Shown piece by piece: positions 1 to 8,578 of a DNA stretch of 64,000 nt; within the stretch, counting starts at the first letter, position 1; each line of letters opens with the position of its first letter. Origin of the DNA: Dyadobacter luteus (lineage in GTDB: Bacteria > Bacteroidota > Bacteroidia > Cytophagales > Spirosomataceae). Where the stretch lies: assembly GCF_003383615.1 (NCBI RefSeq), contig NZ_QNUL01000025.1, positions 1 to 64,000 on the forward strand, read 5' to 3'. The notes under the pieces are model-generated. The model did no database searches and was not told the origin of the DNA. It was given only the letters and a program-made list of their open reading frames with translations. A program made the translations under genes and the position numbers.

Positions 1-77
1 CCATCAGCTAACGATAAGTACTGCAACTCTCGTTCGGGACTTGCACCCTATAGATATAGAACATGCCTGACACACAC
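1..77 (-). mobile_element. 5' end of a group IIC (bacterial class C) intron, partial
   Basis: Read on the minus strand from about position 75 or 77, the sequence opens with GTGTG, then CAGGCATG, then TCTATAGGGTGCAAGTCCCG, GAACGAGAG and later GTTAGCTGA. This matches, block by block and in order, the start of domain I of group IIC introns such as the Oceanobacillus iheyensis intron (GUGUG..GGCAUG..UCUAUAGGGUG..AGUCCCGAAC..GUUAGC). The element lies directly after the T-run of an intrinsic terminator, which is the known insertion preference of IIC introns. The rest of the ribozyme and any reverse transcriptase lie outside the left edge. The exact 5' splice site (75 or 77) is ambiguous because of the GTGTGTGT run. 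The comparison was made from memory of the family consensus. Confidence 0.8.
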
Positions 78-110
78 AAAAAACCTACCCGTTAACTAAC
101 AGGCAGGTTT
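78..110 (-). terminator. Intrinsic terminator of the choice-of-anchor A gene
   Basis: On the minus strand, a stem AAACCTGCC / GGGTAGGTTT (one mismatch) encloses a loop of about 11 nt and is followed by six T residues. It lies 25 nt after the stop codon of the adhesin gene that ends at 136. The group IIC intron begins immediately behind the T-run. Confidence 0.75.
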
Positions 111-135
111 TCAATATACTCAACAATATTAAGTG

Positions 136-2199
136 TTACCTTTTAAGAATTTTAGAAGAATGTTGACCTTCTGAATTTGTAACATTTACGATGTAGGTTC
201 CTTGTTGAAAACCAGCTACATCCACTTTAATTTCATTTTGTCCGTTAGCAGGCGTTGCGCTGTAAATTTTCTTACCTGCCATACTTATAATTTCCAGTTT
301 TGTTACAGCAGAGTAGCTTTTTACATTGATCTGATCTACTACCGGATTTGGGTAAAAATCAACCGAAAGACGGCTATCGCACTGTCCTGCTTCTACGCTG
401 CGGATAGAGCTGTATTCTACTGATCCATCCAGATCAACCTGCTCCAATCTGTAATAGTAAATTTTTGCAGGAGAGTTCTCGACTGAGAATGGGGATTCTG
501 TATAAATGTAGTCGTTGTTTGCTGCTGTGTAATTAAGCTGTCCTACCGAAGTAAATGTTCTTGCATCTGTTGAGCGCTGCACTACAAAGTGTGAGAAGTT
601 ACTTGCTTCAGTCACTTTCCATTTAAGCTGCACGTCGCAGTTCACCTTTGTCGCATTGAAACCAGCTATTTTAACGGGAAGAGACACAGATGGAGAGGTG
701 CGGCATGTTGCAGTAGACTGCGGATACGTAATTCCTACTGTTTCAGAAGTACCTACAGTTACACGAATCGTAGCGCCCGGATCAAGTAAGCTGGAGAAAA
801 TATCTGTAATCGGTTCCCATTTACCGGCACTGGCCTGGTGCCATCCCGGATATGCACTCGCTACACCATTTGCATCCACCGCAGCTCCCGGAAAAATAAT
901 GGTTCCGTTCAGAGGCTGGCTGTTATTGGTGTGAATAACTTTTCCATTAGAGTTGATCCATTCGATTTGAGCAGATTCTCCCGAGGTATTGAAGTTGGCA
1001 GTTACATTGTAAGATACATAAGGAACATCTTTAATACATGTAGGTGTTGCCGCTACTGTAAGTTTCGGAGTAACAGGCTCAGCGATTGAAGGCAGGAATG
1101 GGAAGAAGTGAATCTCTCCGCCCTGATGAACCAGGCTTTTAGAAATGACCTGTCCATTGATGTTATTCGAACCGTTCTTAATTAAATCAGCTGTTGGAGC
1201 GAAAATAGTACCATTAATTTCGGTATTACCTGCCAGCTTTACTGTTCCTTTTGCATCAGGGAAGTTGTATAGTACTAACCCACCCTTATCTGAAGAAATG
1301 CCACCGAATTGAGGGAATTTAAGCTCTTCTCCTTTAGAAGCAAACGTATCGTAGTTAACGATATTTACAATCAGACCAAACGGACCATTGTAAGAGGTTG
1401 TGCCTTGCTGATATCCTTGCGGCATTCCTTCCACGTTGGAGTTGGATATAATCTGCCAAACTTCAGCGGATACGGTAAGTACGTTTATTTTGTTCGGATC
1501 TACCTTGATCTTAGGATTGCTAAGAATATCACTTTTCTTTAGATAGGGACCCATCGGAGCATTCGGATTCACTTTTCCGTTCTGATCCAGGATTGGCAAG
1601 TTATCTGCCAAAGCTGCAAGTTGAGTAGACCTGGAAGCAAACTTAGTGAATGCTCCATCTATATCTATTGGGTTAGCTCCCTGCGTAAATACGTTTTCAC
1701 AAACGGGGTTGGTAATGTTATCTGCATTCAGGTTAAATGTTCCTACGTTAGCATTGATTTTAATCATCGGGTTAGCACCATATTCTTTGCTGGCACCCGT
1801 AATATGAATGGTTGAAGTCGCGTTGTTATTGTCCTTGTACCAGACCTTTACTTTATCAGCACCATTGCCGTCAGGCGTACAGTTTCCGATTTTAACATAA
1901 TTATTACCGTTCACCATCAGCGCACCGCTTCCCAGCTTCACACCACCTCTTACTGCGAGCCCGATAGATAAATCCTTCACCTTATATACACCCAACTTTG
2001 ATTCGAAGCTGATCTGATATTGGTTCGTTGTAAGGTTACCACCAATAGCAATCGGTCCTTCTGATTCGTGGCTGCTAAGCGTAGCATCGCCTTTTGTAAA
2101 AACATTGAAGTTTAAAGCAGCGCTTGTTGGGCTTTGCGCTTGTGTCTTATAGCTTATAACGGCCAAAGACATAAGGAGAGTTAATTTTAACTTATTCAT
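136..2199 (-). CDS. Choice-of-anchor A family secreted protein with T9SS sorting domain
   Basis: A 687-residue secreted protein. Residues 1-22 form a signal peptide ending in AQA. Residues about 25-380 are a choice-of-anchor A domain: an early 'NFNVFTKGDA' segment, 'GPIAIGGNL' and a closing block ending 'HFFPFLP'. A beta-rich middle region with a conserved 'VKIAGFNA...LKWKV' segment follows. The last 75 residues start 'DFYPNPV' and end 'SSKILKR', a classic type A Por/T9SS C-terminal sorting signal, so the protein should be exported by the type IX system and attached to the surface or released. The function is probably adhesive or structural; no catalytic motif is visible. The gene stands alone with its own terminator and resembles the protein encoded at 14033-15475. 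Confidence 0.85.
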   Translation of the reverse strand: MNKLKLTLLMSLAVISYKTQAQSPTSAALNFNVFTKGDATLSSHESEGPIAIGGNLTTNQYQISFESKLGVYKVKDLSIGLAVRGGVKLGSGALMVNGNNYVKIGNCTPDGNGADKVKVWYKDNNNATSTIHITGASKEYGANPMIKINANVGTFNLNADNITNPVCENVFTQGANPIDIDGAFTKFASRSTQLAALADNLPILDQNGKVNPNAPMGPYLKKSDILSNPKIKVDPNKINVLTVSAEVWQIISNSNVEGMPQGYQQGTTSYNGPFGLIVNIVNYDTFASKGEELKFPQFGGISSDKGGLVLYNFPDAKGTVKLAGNTEINGTIFAPTADLIKNGSNNINGQVISKSLVHQGGEIHFFPFLPSIAEPVTPKLTVAATPTCIKDVPYVSYNVTANFNTSGESAQIEWINSNGKVIHTNNSQPLNGTIIFPGAAVDANGVASAYPGWHQASAGKWEPITDIFSSLLDPGATIRVTVGTSETVGITYPQSTATCRTSPSVSLPVKIAGFNATKVNCDVQLKWKVTEASNFSHFVVQRSTDARTFTSVGQLNYTAANNDYIYTESPFSVENSPAKIYYYRLEQVDLDGSVEYSSIRSVEAGQCDSRLSVDFYPNPVVDQINVKSYSAVTKLEIISMAGKKIYSATPANGQNEIKVDVAGFQQGTYIVNVTNSEGQHSSKILKR

Positions 2200-2542
2200 G
2201 ATACATTGTTGAATTGACTTGATTTCTTTTCAACAAATGTAGAATGCGACTTTTGAAGGGCTATTTTTTTGGGACAACGCCCCCCGGGCTTGGGGTTAAA
2301 TCGGAATAATTCGTGGTTAAAATTTAAGCAAAATAGAACATTTAGAATATATACTCTGAGAGAAAAATCAAACACTTACAACGTATATCAACAGACTTCT
2401 ATGGAGAAAAATACGCATTTGAAGCCATAAAGACCATTTATTCTTATTTGCACTACAAATAATTCGACATACCACTAGGTGTATATTTACAGATTGAAAT
2501 AAATGTATTTTGCACTAATCTAAGCCAGTGCCATAATAAACT
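2200..2542. other. Intergenic region upstream of the adhesin gene
   Basis: These 343 nt hold no convincing gene. Close to the adhesin start, the minus strand carries TACATTTG (2234-2241), which fits the Bacteroidota -7 consensus TAnnTTTG. No well-spaced -33 TTG was found. The remainder is AT-rich with no clear hairpin. Confidence 0.5.
2234..2241 (-). promoter_or_regulatory. Candidate -7 element for the adhesin gene
   Basis: TACATTTG on the minus strand, 35 nt before the ATG at 2199, matches TAnnTTTG. The -33 partner is not evident, so this is only a candidate. Confidence 0.35.
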
Positions 2543-3361
2543 TCACCCGAGATTTACTTTTCCCGTGAGTTCCTTGATCTCATTCTGCATATCCTGCAAC
2601 ATTTTAAGAAGCTGCTGCATGTCCGTCTGCGGTTCGGGTAATTGCTTACTATGGAAACTGTAATATTCCCATAATTCGAGAACATCTGTAATCGGAACGG
2701 TATAACCGAAGTATTGCTTATTAAATGATTGTAACAAAACCGTTCCGTTTTGATTTATAGTCACCTGCTTAAAAACAAAATCCTGATCTCCTTTTAATAT
2801 AACAATGCAGGGTGTCTGGGCTTTAATTCGAGTCCAATCCTGTACATAACGCGTGATGATATCTGCTCCTTCGGGAACCGGCAGCATAGAATCTCCTGTA
2901 GTCGGGAACATCCTGAAAGTACCGTTGCGTGGAATATTAGGCAGATTGAATTTCGGAAGCGTTGCTAAAAACTCAGGATCACTGAAACCCGAGCGATACC
3001 CTGCCTTTGCTTTAATAGGTACATACTCGACATTCTCATTGTCTTCTTTGTCCACTGTTACAGCAAGTACCCTTAAATGTCCTCCCTGCATGAACAACTC
3101 ACTGCCTGCTTCAAGGTCTTTTAACTTCTGATCAGAGAGCTTACTCAGGTCTATTTTCAACAAACTATCAATACTCATTCTGAAAAATTCAGAAAAATTG
3201 ATCAGATCCTCGATCGTCGGGTTAGCCGTTCTCCCGCTTTCATGGGCATTTAACTTCACACGGGTAATACCCAGTTTTTCTGCTAAAACTTCCTGACTAA
3301 GCTTCTCACGCAGACGAAGAAACTTGATGTTTACTGACCAATACATTTCATGAGTTCTCAT
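2543..3361 (-). CDS. XRE-family regulator with S24/LexA-like C-terminal domain
   Basis: A 272-residue regulator. Residues about 8-65 are a helix-turn-helix of the Cro/CI type ('LSQEVLAEKLGITRVKLNAHESG'-like). Residues about 120-240 resemble the S24 signal-peptidase-like domain of LexA and CI repressors, with GDSM giving a candidate catalytic Ser158 and 'FVFK' a candidate Lys198, about 40 residues apart as in the family. Autocleavage is possible but an obvious Ala-Gly cleavage site is not apparent. A C-terminal coiled-coil-like tail (about 245-272, 'MQQLLKMLQDMQNEIKELTGK') may mediate oligomerisation. The gene is divergent from the carotenoid operon with a shared 130-nt control region, so a role there is possible but unproven. 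The start could instead be Met6 (3346). Confidence 0.8.
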   Translation of the reverse strand: MRTHEMYWSVNIKFLRLREKLSQEVLAEKLGITRVKLNAHESGRTANPTIEDLINFSEFFRMSIDSLLKIDLSKLSDQKLKDLEAGSELFMQGGHLRVLAVTVDKEDNENVEYVPIKAKAGYRSGFSDPEFLATLPKFNLPNIPRNGTFRMFPTTGDSMLPVPEGADIITRYVQDWTRIKAQTPCIVILKGDQDFVFKQVTINQNGTVLLQSFNKQYFGYTVPITDVLELWEYYSFHSKQLPEPQTDMQQLLKMLQDMQNEIKELTGKVNLG

Positions 3362-3452
3362 AACAAATTGATATTTTTAAAATCAAACATACGATACTTA
3401 CAATATCAAATGTATGAATCTATTTGATATAATCACAAATAATCTTTGAATT

Positions 3453-3491
3453 TAATTTTGTTTAACTATTTTTGATAAACGTTAAACAAAA
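3453..3491 (+). promoter_or_regulatory. Candidate promoter and operator of the carotenoid operon
   Basis: An 11-bp perfect inverted repeat, TTTTGTTTAAC (3456-3466) and GTTAAACAAAA (3481-3491), lies directly against the ATG of the MerR gene with a 14-nt spacer. Its left arm overlaps TAATTTTG (3453-3460), which fits the -7 consensus TAnnTTTG. A TTTG lies at 3423-3426 but the 26-nt spacing to the -7 is longer than usual. The placement is ideal for a repressor that autoregulates the operon; the first gene product is the natural candidate. Confidence 0.5.
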
Positions 3492-4388
3492 ATGAGTAAC
3501 TATTCTATCAAAGATCTGGAGCGTATCAGCAATCAGAAAGCGCATACGATCAGGATATGGGAACAACGATACGGGCTTTTGCAACCTGCACGTACGGACA
3601 CCAACATCCGCTATTATGATGATACTCAGTTGAAGAAGTTACTGAACGTTTGCACGCTTGTAGACAGAGGGATGAAGATTTCCCGCGTCAGTAAACTTTC
3701 ACAAACAGAGATAGCTTCAGAAATTGATAAAATCATATCTGAGTCGTTTCATTCTGATGTTCATATTGAAGCACTGATTAATCAGTTGCTGATAGCCATG
3801 GCGACTTTTGATGCTCAGCTGTTTGATCAACTCTTCAACGACGCGGTGAAAAGGCTGGGGATGAAAAAAACCTATATCAATATTGTATATCCATTGCTCG
3901 TTCGGACCGGTCTGATGTGGTCGAAGGACGACTTACTTCCATCACAGGAACACTTTTTATCCAATCTGATCAGGCAAAAACTATTTACAGCAATTGACCA
4001 GCTTCCATACCCAAAACAACCTGAGCAGACCTGGATTCTTTTTCTGAATGAAGACGAAGACCACGAGATTGGTTTGCTTTTTGCAAATTATCTTATTCGC
4101 CAGTATGGAAAAAAGGTGATTTATCTGGGAGCACGGGTTCCTTATAGGGATTTGAAAACGGTCGTAGAGGCTTGTAAGCCTACACATATATATACTTTTT
4201 TGGTGAGAACACTTCCTGATAACCAGCTTGAATCGCTTGTTCATCAACTTCACTCCGATTTTGGACAGTATGAGCTACTCATATCCGGAGGCGATCAGTC
4301 ACTTAAGGCCATCATGACGCAAAACAGAATGACCAACATATCCCACGTGGATCAACTTATAGATACACTCAACTTAACTAATGAATAA
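3492..4388 (+). CDS. MerR-family regulator with cobalamin-binding domain (CarH/LitR-like)
   Basis: A 298-residue probable light- or B12-responsive repressor of carotenoid synthesis. Residues 1-70 are a MerR winged helix ('HTIRIWEQRYGLLQPARTD', 'RYYDD'). A helical bundle carries the Wx9EH motif of CarH (Trp143, Glu153-His154). A Rossmann-like domain carries the B12 signature ExHxxG (Glu189, His191, Gly194) that supplies the lower axial histidine. The residue after Trp143 is Ser, whereas Thermus CarH has a His there that ligates cobalt after illumination, so the photochemistry may differ. The gene is first in the crt operon and overlaps crtI by 8 nt. Function is inferred from domain architecture and position. 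Confidence 0.85.
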   Translation: MSNYSIKDLERISNQKAHTIRIWEQRYGLLQPARTDTNIRYYDDTQLKKLLNVCTLVDRGMKISRVSKLSQTEIASEIDKIISESFHSDVHIEALINQLLIAMATFDAQLFDQLFNDAVKRLGMKKTYINIVYPLLVRTGLMWSKDDLLPSQEHFLSNLIRQKLFTAIDQLPYPKQPEQTWILFLNEDEDHEIGLLFANYLIRQYGKKVIYLGARVPYRDLKTVVEACKPTHIYTFLVRTLPDNQLESLVHQLHSDFGQYELLISGGDQSLKAIMTQNRMTNISHVDQLIDTLNLTNE

Positions 4389-5886
4389 CATAGACGTTAA
4401 ACGGCAGCGGTCAAAGGTAGCTGTAATTGGCTCAGGATTTGCCGGTATGGCAGCGGCTTCAGTCCTGGCGAGCAAGGGTGCAGATGTAACTGTATTCGAA
4501 AAAAACAGCATGACTGGTGGCAGGGCAAGAACATTTGAGCATGAAGGGTTCACTTTTGATATGGGTCCAAGCTGGTATTGGATGCCGGATGTTTATGAAA
4601 AGTTTTATAACCTCTTTGGAAAAACTACTTCGGATTTTTATGAATTGAAAAAACTGGATCCGGGATTCGCTGTCATTTTTCCGGGAGATGAAGTGTGGGA
4701 TATTCCGGCTGACTTCGACCAGGTTTGTGACTTGTTTGAGGCCGTTGAGCCCGGTGCAGGTTCAAAACTAAGAAAGTTTATAGCCGACGGAGAACATAAA
4801 TATGAAGTGGGAATGAACAAAATGGTTTATAAACCAGGACATTCCATCACCGAATTTTTCAGTCTGAGTTTATTTCGAGACGCGCTCAACATTGATCTGT
4901 TCACCTCGTTCAGCAAATTTGTAAGACAATATTTTAAAGACCCCAGGCTTCTGGCTTTGATCGAGTTTCCGGTACTGTTTCTGGGTGCTATGCCTAAAGA
5001 CACACCCGCCCTGTACAGTCTGATGAATTTTTCGGGGTTAAAACAGGGGACATTTTACCCCATGGGTGGATTCGGACAGGTGGCAAAAGCATTTGAAAAA
5101 ATCGCATCAGAAACAGGAGTTGAAATCAAGACCTCAGAAACCGTAGGATTTCTGGAAGTAAGTGGTTCTGCGATACACACGCTCTATTCCAACGGACAGC
5201 CTCATTCTGTTGATGCTGTTATTGGCTCAGCTGATTATGAACATATTGAGCGCAGTATGCTTCATGACCAGTATCGCTCCTATCCCGCTTCTTATTGGGA
5301 AAGCAGAACTTTTGCTCCCTCCTGCCTGCTTTTTTATCTGGGAATCAACAAAAAAATTAACAGGCTCAGGCATCATAATTTATTCTTTGATGAAAGTTTT
5401 GAACTGCACGCTGAAGAGATATACAAAGATAAAAAATGGCCTACCAAGCCGTTGTTCTATGTTTGCTGTCCTTCGCGGACAGATGACTCAATCGCACCGG
5501 CTGGGTGCGAAAACCTGTTCGTGCTCATGCCTATTGCTATCGGGCTTGTTGATACGGAAGAGATTAGAAATGAATACTTTGAGAAATTAATGAATCGCCT
5601 GGAGCATTTTGCACAGGAAGACATCCGCTCTCATATTCTTTTTAAGAGGAGTTATGCCAAAGAGGATTTTATTGATGATTACAATGCTTATAAGGGAAAT
5701 GCATATGGGCTTGCCAATACGCTGATGCAGACGGCGATCTTTAAGCCAAAAATGAAAAGTAAGAAAATTAAAAACCTGTTTTATGCCGGACAACTCACGG
5801 TGCCCGGCCCGGGCGTTCCACCCTCCATCATATCAGGAAGAATTGCAGCAACGGAATTATTGAAATCCTTAAACGGCTCACTATGA
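4381..5886 (+). CDS. crtI: Phytoene desaturase
   Basis: A 501-residue FAD-dependent desaturase that converts phytoene to lycopene. The N-terminal dinucleotide-binding motif is 'VIGSGFAGMAAA' (about 16-27) followed by 'FEKNSMTGGRA', the usual CrtI pattern. The C-terminus has 'LFYAGQLTVPGPGVPPSIISG', the conserved FAD-contacting signature of bacterial CrtI. Length is normal for the family. The start overlaps the regulator by 8 nt and the stop overlaps crtB (ATGA), implying translational coupling. A 4,4'-desaturase role is less likely because crtB, crtY and crtZ follow and no other desaturase is present. Confidence 0.95.
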   Translation: MNNIDVKRQRSKVAVIGSGFAGMAAASVLASKGADVTVFEKNSMTGGRARTFEHEGFTFDMGPSWYWMPDVYEKFYNLFGKTTSDFYELKKLDPGFAVIFPGDEVWDIPADFDQVCDLFEAVEPGAGSKLRKFIADGEHKYEVGMNKMVYKPGHSITEFFSLSLFRDALNIDLFTSFSKFVRQYFKDPRLLALIEFPVLFLGAMPKDTPALYSLMNFSGLKQGTFYPMGGFGQVAKAFEKIASETGVEIKTSETVGFLEVSGSAIHTLYSNGQPHSVDAVIGSADYEHIERSMLHDQYRSYPASYWESRTFAPSCLLFYLGINKKINRLRHHNLFFDESFELHAEEIYKDKKWPTKPLFYVCCPSRTDDSIAPAGCENLFVLMPIAIGLVDTEEIRNEYFEKLMNRLEHFAQEDIRSHILFKRSYAKEDFIDDYNAYKGNAYGLANTLMQTAIFKPKMKSKKIKNLFYAGQLTVPGPGVPPSIISGRIAATELLKSLNGSL

Positions 5887-6719
5887 AACTTCTATTCGAC
5901 AATTTATCTGCCTCCTGCAGCAAGAAAACTACCAAGCTCTACAGCACTTCGTTTTCCTTGGGTATCAACTTTCTTAAAACTGGTTTTCATGCGCCGATCT
6001 ATGGTATATATGGCTTTGTGAGACTGGCAGATGAAATTGTGGATAGCTTTCATGATTACGACAAGCAGTTTCTGATGGAGAAAATCCGCAAAGACACAGA
6101 AGAGGCAATCCGGGACAAAATCAGCATAAATCCGATTCTGAATAGCTTTCAGCATGTTGTACACACGTATAATATAGAATGGGAGCTGATTGATACTTTT
6201 CTGAATAGCATGGAGATGGATCTTAAAAAGATCGTCTACAATTCTGATTCGTATGAGCAATACATACTTGGATCCGCGGAGGTCGTCGGACTGATGTGCC
6301 TTCGGGTGTTCGCAGAAGGTGATGAGAAGACCTATAATGATTTAAAACCTTTCGCGATGAAACTAGGTGCTGCTTTTCAAAAAGTCAATTTTCTTCGTGA
6401 CCTCAGAGCCGATTACGTTTTCCTGGGCAGAACCTACTTTCCCGGTGTCAATTTCGAGCAATTTTCACAAAGAGAAAAAGAGGCTATTCAGATGGAAATT
6501 GAGGAGGATTTTCGGCAAGCTCTAGCGGGTATAAAAAGACTTCCCCCGGGAGCCCGGCGCGGTGTGTATCTGGCTTATTATTACTACCATAAACTGTTTC
6601 TGATCATCAAGAATACGCCTGCGGAAAAAGTCATGAACACACGTATCCGCATAGCGGACCACAATAAAATCGGACTGATGTTTCGTTCCCTTTTACGACA
6701 CCAGTTTGATCTTTTATAA
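5883..6719 (+). CDS. crtB: Phytoene synthase
   Basis: A 278-residue squalene/phytoene synthase that condenses two geranylgeranyl diphosphates to phytoene. Both Asp-rich motifs are intact: DEIVD at 50-54 and DLRAD at 173-177, the latter followed by 'GRTYFP'. Translationally coupled to crtI through an ATGA overlap. Squalene synthase is the main alternative, but the neighbouring desaturase, cyclase and hydroxylase argue for phytoene. Confidence 0.93.
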   Translation: MKLLFDNLSASCSKKTTKLYSTSFSLGINFLKTGFHAPIYGIYGFVRLADEIVDSFHDYDKQFLMEKIRKDTEEAIRDKISINPILNSFQHVVHTYNIEWELIDTFLNSMEMDLKKIVYNSDSYEQYILGSAEVVGLMCLRVFAEGDEKTYNDLKPFAMKLGAAFQKVNFLRDLRADYVFLGRTYFPGVNFEQFSQREKEAIQMEIEEDFRQALAGIKRLPPGARRGVYLAYYYYHKLFLIIKNTPAEKVMNTRIRIADHNKIGLMFRSLLRHQFDLL

Positions 6720-6766
6720 TGTTTTTGGGGTTACAAATAAAGAATCCCAACTAATGATATATACCA

Positions 6767-7336
6767 ATGCTATTAGCTCCTGAAAACTCTGATTTTGACC
6801 TTTTGAACTCTCCTGTTGTACTCGTCGACGCTGATGACAAGCAAATCGGCCTGATGCCGAAGCTCGAAGCACACCAGAAAGGCGTGTTACACAGAGCATT
6901 TTCTGTATTCATTTTCAATTCCCGGGGTGAAGTATTATTGCAGAGACGCGCATTTGGCAAGTACCATTCTGAAGGGCTTTGGTCCAATACCTGCTGCAGC
7001 CATCCACTGCCTGACGAAACCACCCAAGCTGCTGCCCTGAGACGTTTGAAAGAAGAAATGGGGATACAGGCAGAGGTGCATTTTTTGTACTCATTTCTAT
7101 ACAAATCCGAACTGGACAAAGGGCTCATTGAACATGAACTTGATCACGTGTTCTGGGGCGTGAGTGACGAAAAACCGGTTCTGAATCCTCAGGAAGTCGG
7201 GGACTTTAAATACATAACACCCTCAGAACTTGCAGTTGCAATTAAAAGTAATCCTGATGATTTTACAGAATGGCTCAAAATATGCTTCCAGGATGTAATT
7301 AACAGAATCCCTCAGACCAAACAAAATGGCTCCTAG
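6767..7336 (+). CDS. idi: Isopentenyl-diphosphate delta-isomerase, type 1
   Basis: A 189-residue Nudix-fold isomerase that interconverts IPP and DMAPP and so feeds carotenoid synthesis. Visible family features are 'HRAFSVFIFN', 'QRRAFGKYHSEGLWSNTCCSHP' (in two adjoining pieces), with the catalytic Cys at about 77, and the Nudix-derived 'AALRRLKEEMGI'. A downstream 'LIEHELDHVF' segment supplies the second catalytic Glu. It lies 47 nt after crtB and 26 nt before crtZ, in the same operon. Confidence 0.93.
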   Translation: MLLAPENSDFDLLNSPVVLVDADDKQIGLMPKLEAHQKGVLHRAFSVFIFNSRGEVLLQRRAFGKYHSEGLWSNTCCSHPLPDETTQAAALRRLKEEMGIQAEVHFLYSFLYKSELDKGLIEHELDHVFWGVSDEKPVLNPQEVGDFKYITPSELAVAIKSNPDDFTEWLKICFQDVINRIPQTKQNGS

Positions 7337-7362
7337 TAAAAATTAAGGCTTAACTCAACAAC

Positions 7363-7833
7363 ATGAATCAGATACTGATCAATACCGGAATTGTGCTGGC
7401 CGCCTTTGTAGGCATGGAATGTATTGCCTGGCTCGCTCACAAATACCTCATGCATGGCTTTCTGTGGTTTCTGCATCACGATCATCACCAGCGCGACGAC
7501 GGCGATTTTTTTGAGAAAAACGACTACTTCTTCATCATTTTCGCCATACCGGGAATTCTTTGTCTATTATTCGGTCTGAATGCCGGCTTCAACTTTCTGT
7601 TCTGGATAGGTGCAGGCATTACGCTCTATGGTTTCACCTATTTCGTAGTACACGATGTGTTCATTCATCAGCGTTTCAAGGTACTCCGCAATACTGACTT
7701 TGTTTACCTTAAAGCCATCAGACGAGCACATAAGATGCATCACAAACACCTTGGAAAACATCAGGGCGAATGTTTTGGTATGCTGTGGGTTCCACTTAAA
7801 TATTTCAGAGAAGCACAAAAAACCGCGAAATGA
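7363..7833 (+). CDS. crtZ: Beta-carotene hydroxylase (fatty acid hydroxylase superfamily)
   Basis: A 156-residue membrane di-iron hydroxylase expected to convert beta-carotene to zeaxanthin. The histidine clusters are complete: 'HKYLMH' and 'HHDHH' near residues 27-45, 'HDVFIH' near 98-103, and 'HKMHHKHLGKH' near 122-132. About four hydrophobic segments are seen. The length matches bacterial CrtZ. The stop overlaps the start of the cyclase gene (ATGA). Confidence 0.92.
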   Translation: MNQILINTGIVLAAFVGMECIAWLAHKYLMHGFLWFLHHDHHQRDDGDFFEKNDYFFIIFAIPGILCLLFGLNAGFNFLFWIGAGITLYGFTYFVVHDVFIHQRFKVLRNTDFVYLKAIRRAHKMHHKHLGKHQGECFGMLWVPLKYFREAQKTAK

Positions 7834-8573
7834 AATATACCTATCTGCTGATTGACGTTGGAGCTATTGCTGTTCCGTTTCTGTTTTCCTTTCATCCCAA
7901 AGTACAGTTATACAAAAAATGGTTATTCGTCTGGGCTGCCATTTTCCTGGCGGCATTTCCGTTCGTTCTTTGGGACAGTTACTTTACTGAAATTGGCGTC
8001 TGGGGATTCACGGAAAAGTATCTGATCGGAACCAAGTTGTTCGGGTTACCTATTGAAGAACTTTTGTTTTTTGTTTGTATTCCTTATGCCTGTCTTTTCA
8101 CCTACTACTGCTTTCGAAGCTTGCTGGGAACAGATTTCCGTCTCTCTCACGAGTCAAAAATAACCAATATTATTCTGGCTGTGATTCTATTGCTGGGTGC
8201 GTTTTTTTATGACAAATTGTATACTTCGTGGACGGCTGCCGGACTCACGGTTTTTATTCTCATCATGAAATATGTGCTGAAACCCGGCTGGTTGAGTCTG
8301 TTCTATTATTCGCATATGTTTTTGCTTATACCATTCATTATCGTAAATGGCATACTTACCGGAACCGGGCTGGATCAACCCGTTGTTTGGTACAACGATT
8401 CCGAAAATATGACAATGCGGATATTGACTATACCACTGGAAGACATTTTTTACGGCATGCTGATGCTCATGCTCAACACATTCCTTTTTGAATTCTTCAT
8501 GCAAAAGGCAGGTGTAGGTCAGCAAAATGAGGTCATAAAAATCAATAGTTTCTGGGATGTGGTCAGGTTCTGA
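7830..8573 (+). CDS. crtYcd: Lycopene beta-cyclase, fused CrtYc-CrtYd type
   Basis: A 247-residue integral membrane cyclase of the lycopene cyclase domain family, which forms both beta rings of beta-carotene. Two tandem halves each hold a P-x-E-(E/D) motif: 'LPIEELLFF' (P74, E76, E77) and 'IPLEDIFYG' (P202, E204, D205). Actinobacterial enzymes have these halves as separate subunits; here they are one chain, as is usual in Bacteroidota. About six or seven hydrophobic helices. It is the last gene of the crt operon and ends 5 nt from the convergent oxidoreductase gene. Confidence 0.92.
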   Translation: MKYTYLLIDVGAIAVPFLFSFHPKVQLYKKWLFVWAAIFLAAFPFVLWDSYFTEIGVWGFTEKYLIGTKLFGLPIEELLFFVCIPYACLFTYYCFRSLLGTDFRLSHESKITNIILAVILLLGAFFYDKLYTSWTAAGLTVFILIMKYVLKPGWLSLFYYSHMFLLIPFIIVNGILTGTGLDQPVVWYNDSENMTMRILTIPLEDIFYGMLMLMLNTFLFEFFMQKAGVGQQNEVIKINSFWDVVRF

Positions 8574-8578
8574 AACGA

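Noticed and set aside
1..66. A tRNA or rRNA fragment at the left edge
   Set aside because: No cloverleaf or rRNA landmark fits; the minus-strand sequence instead matches group IIC intron domain I.
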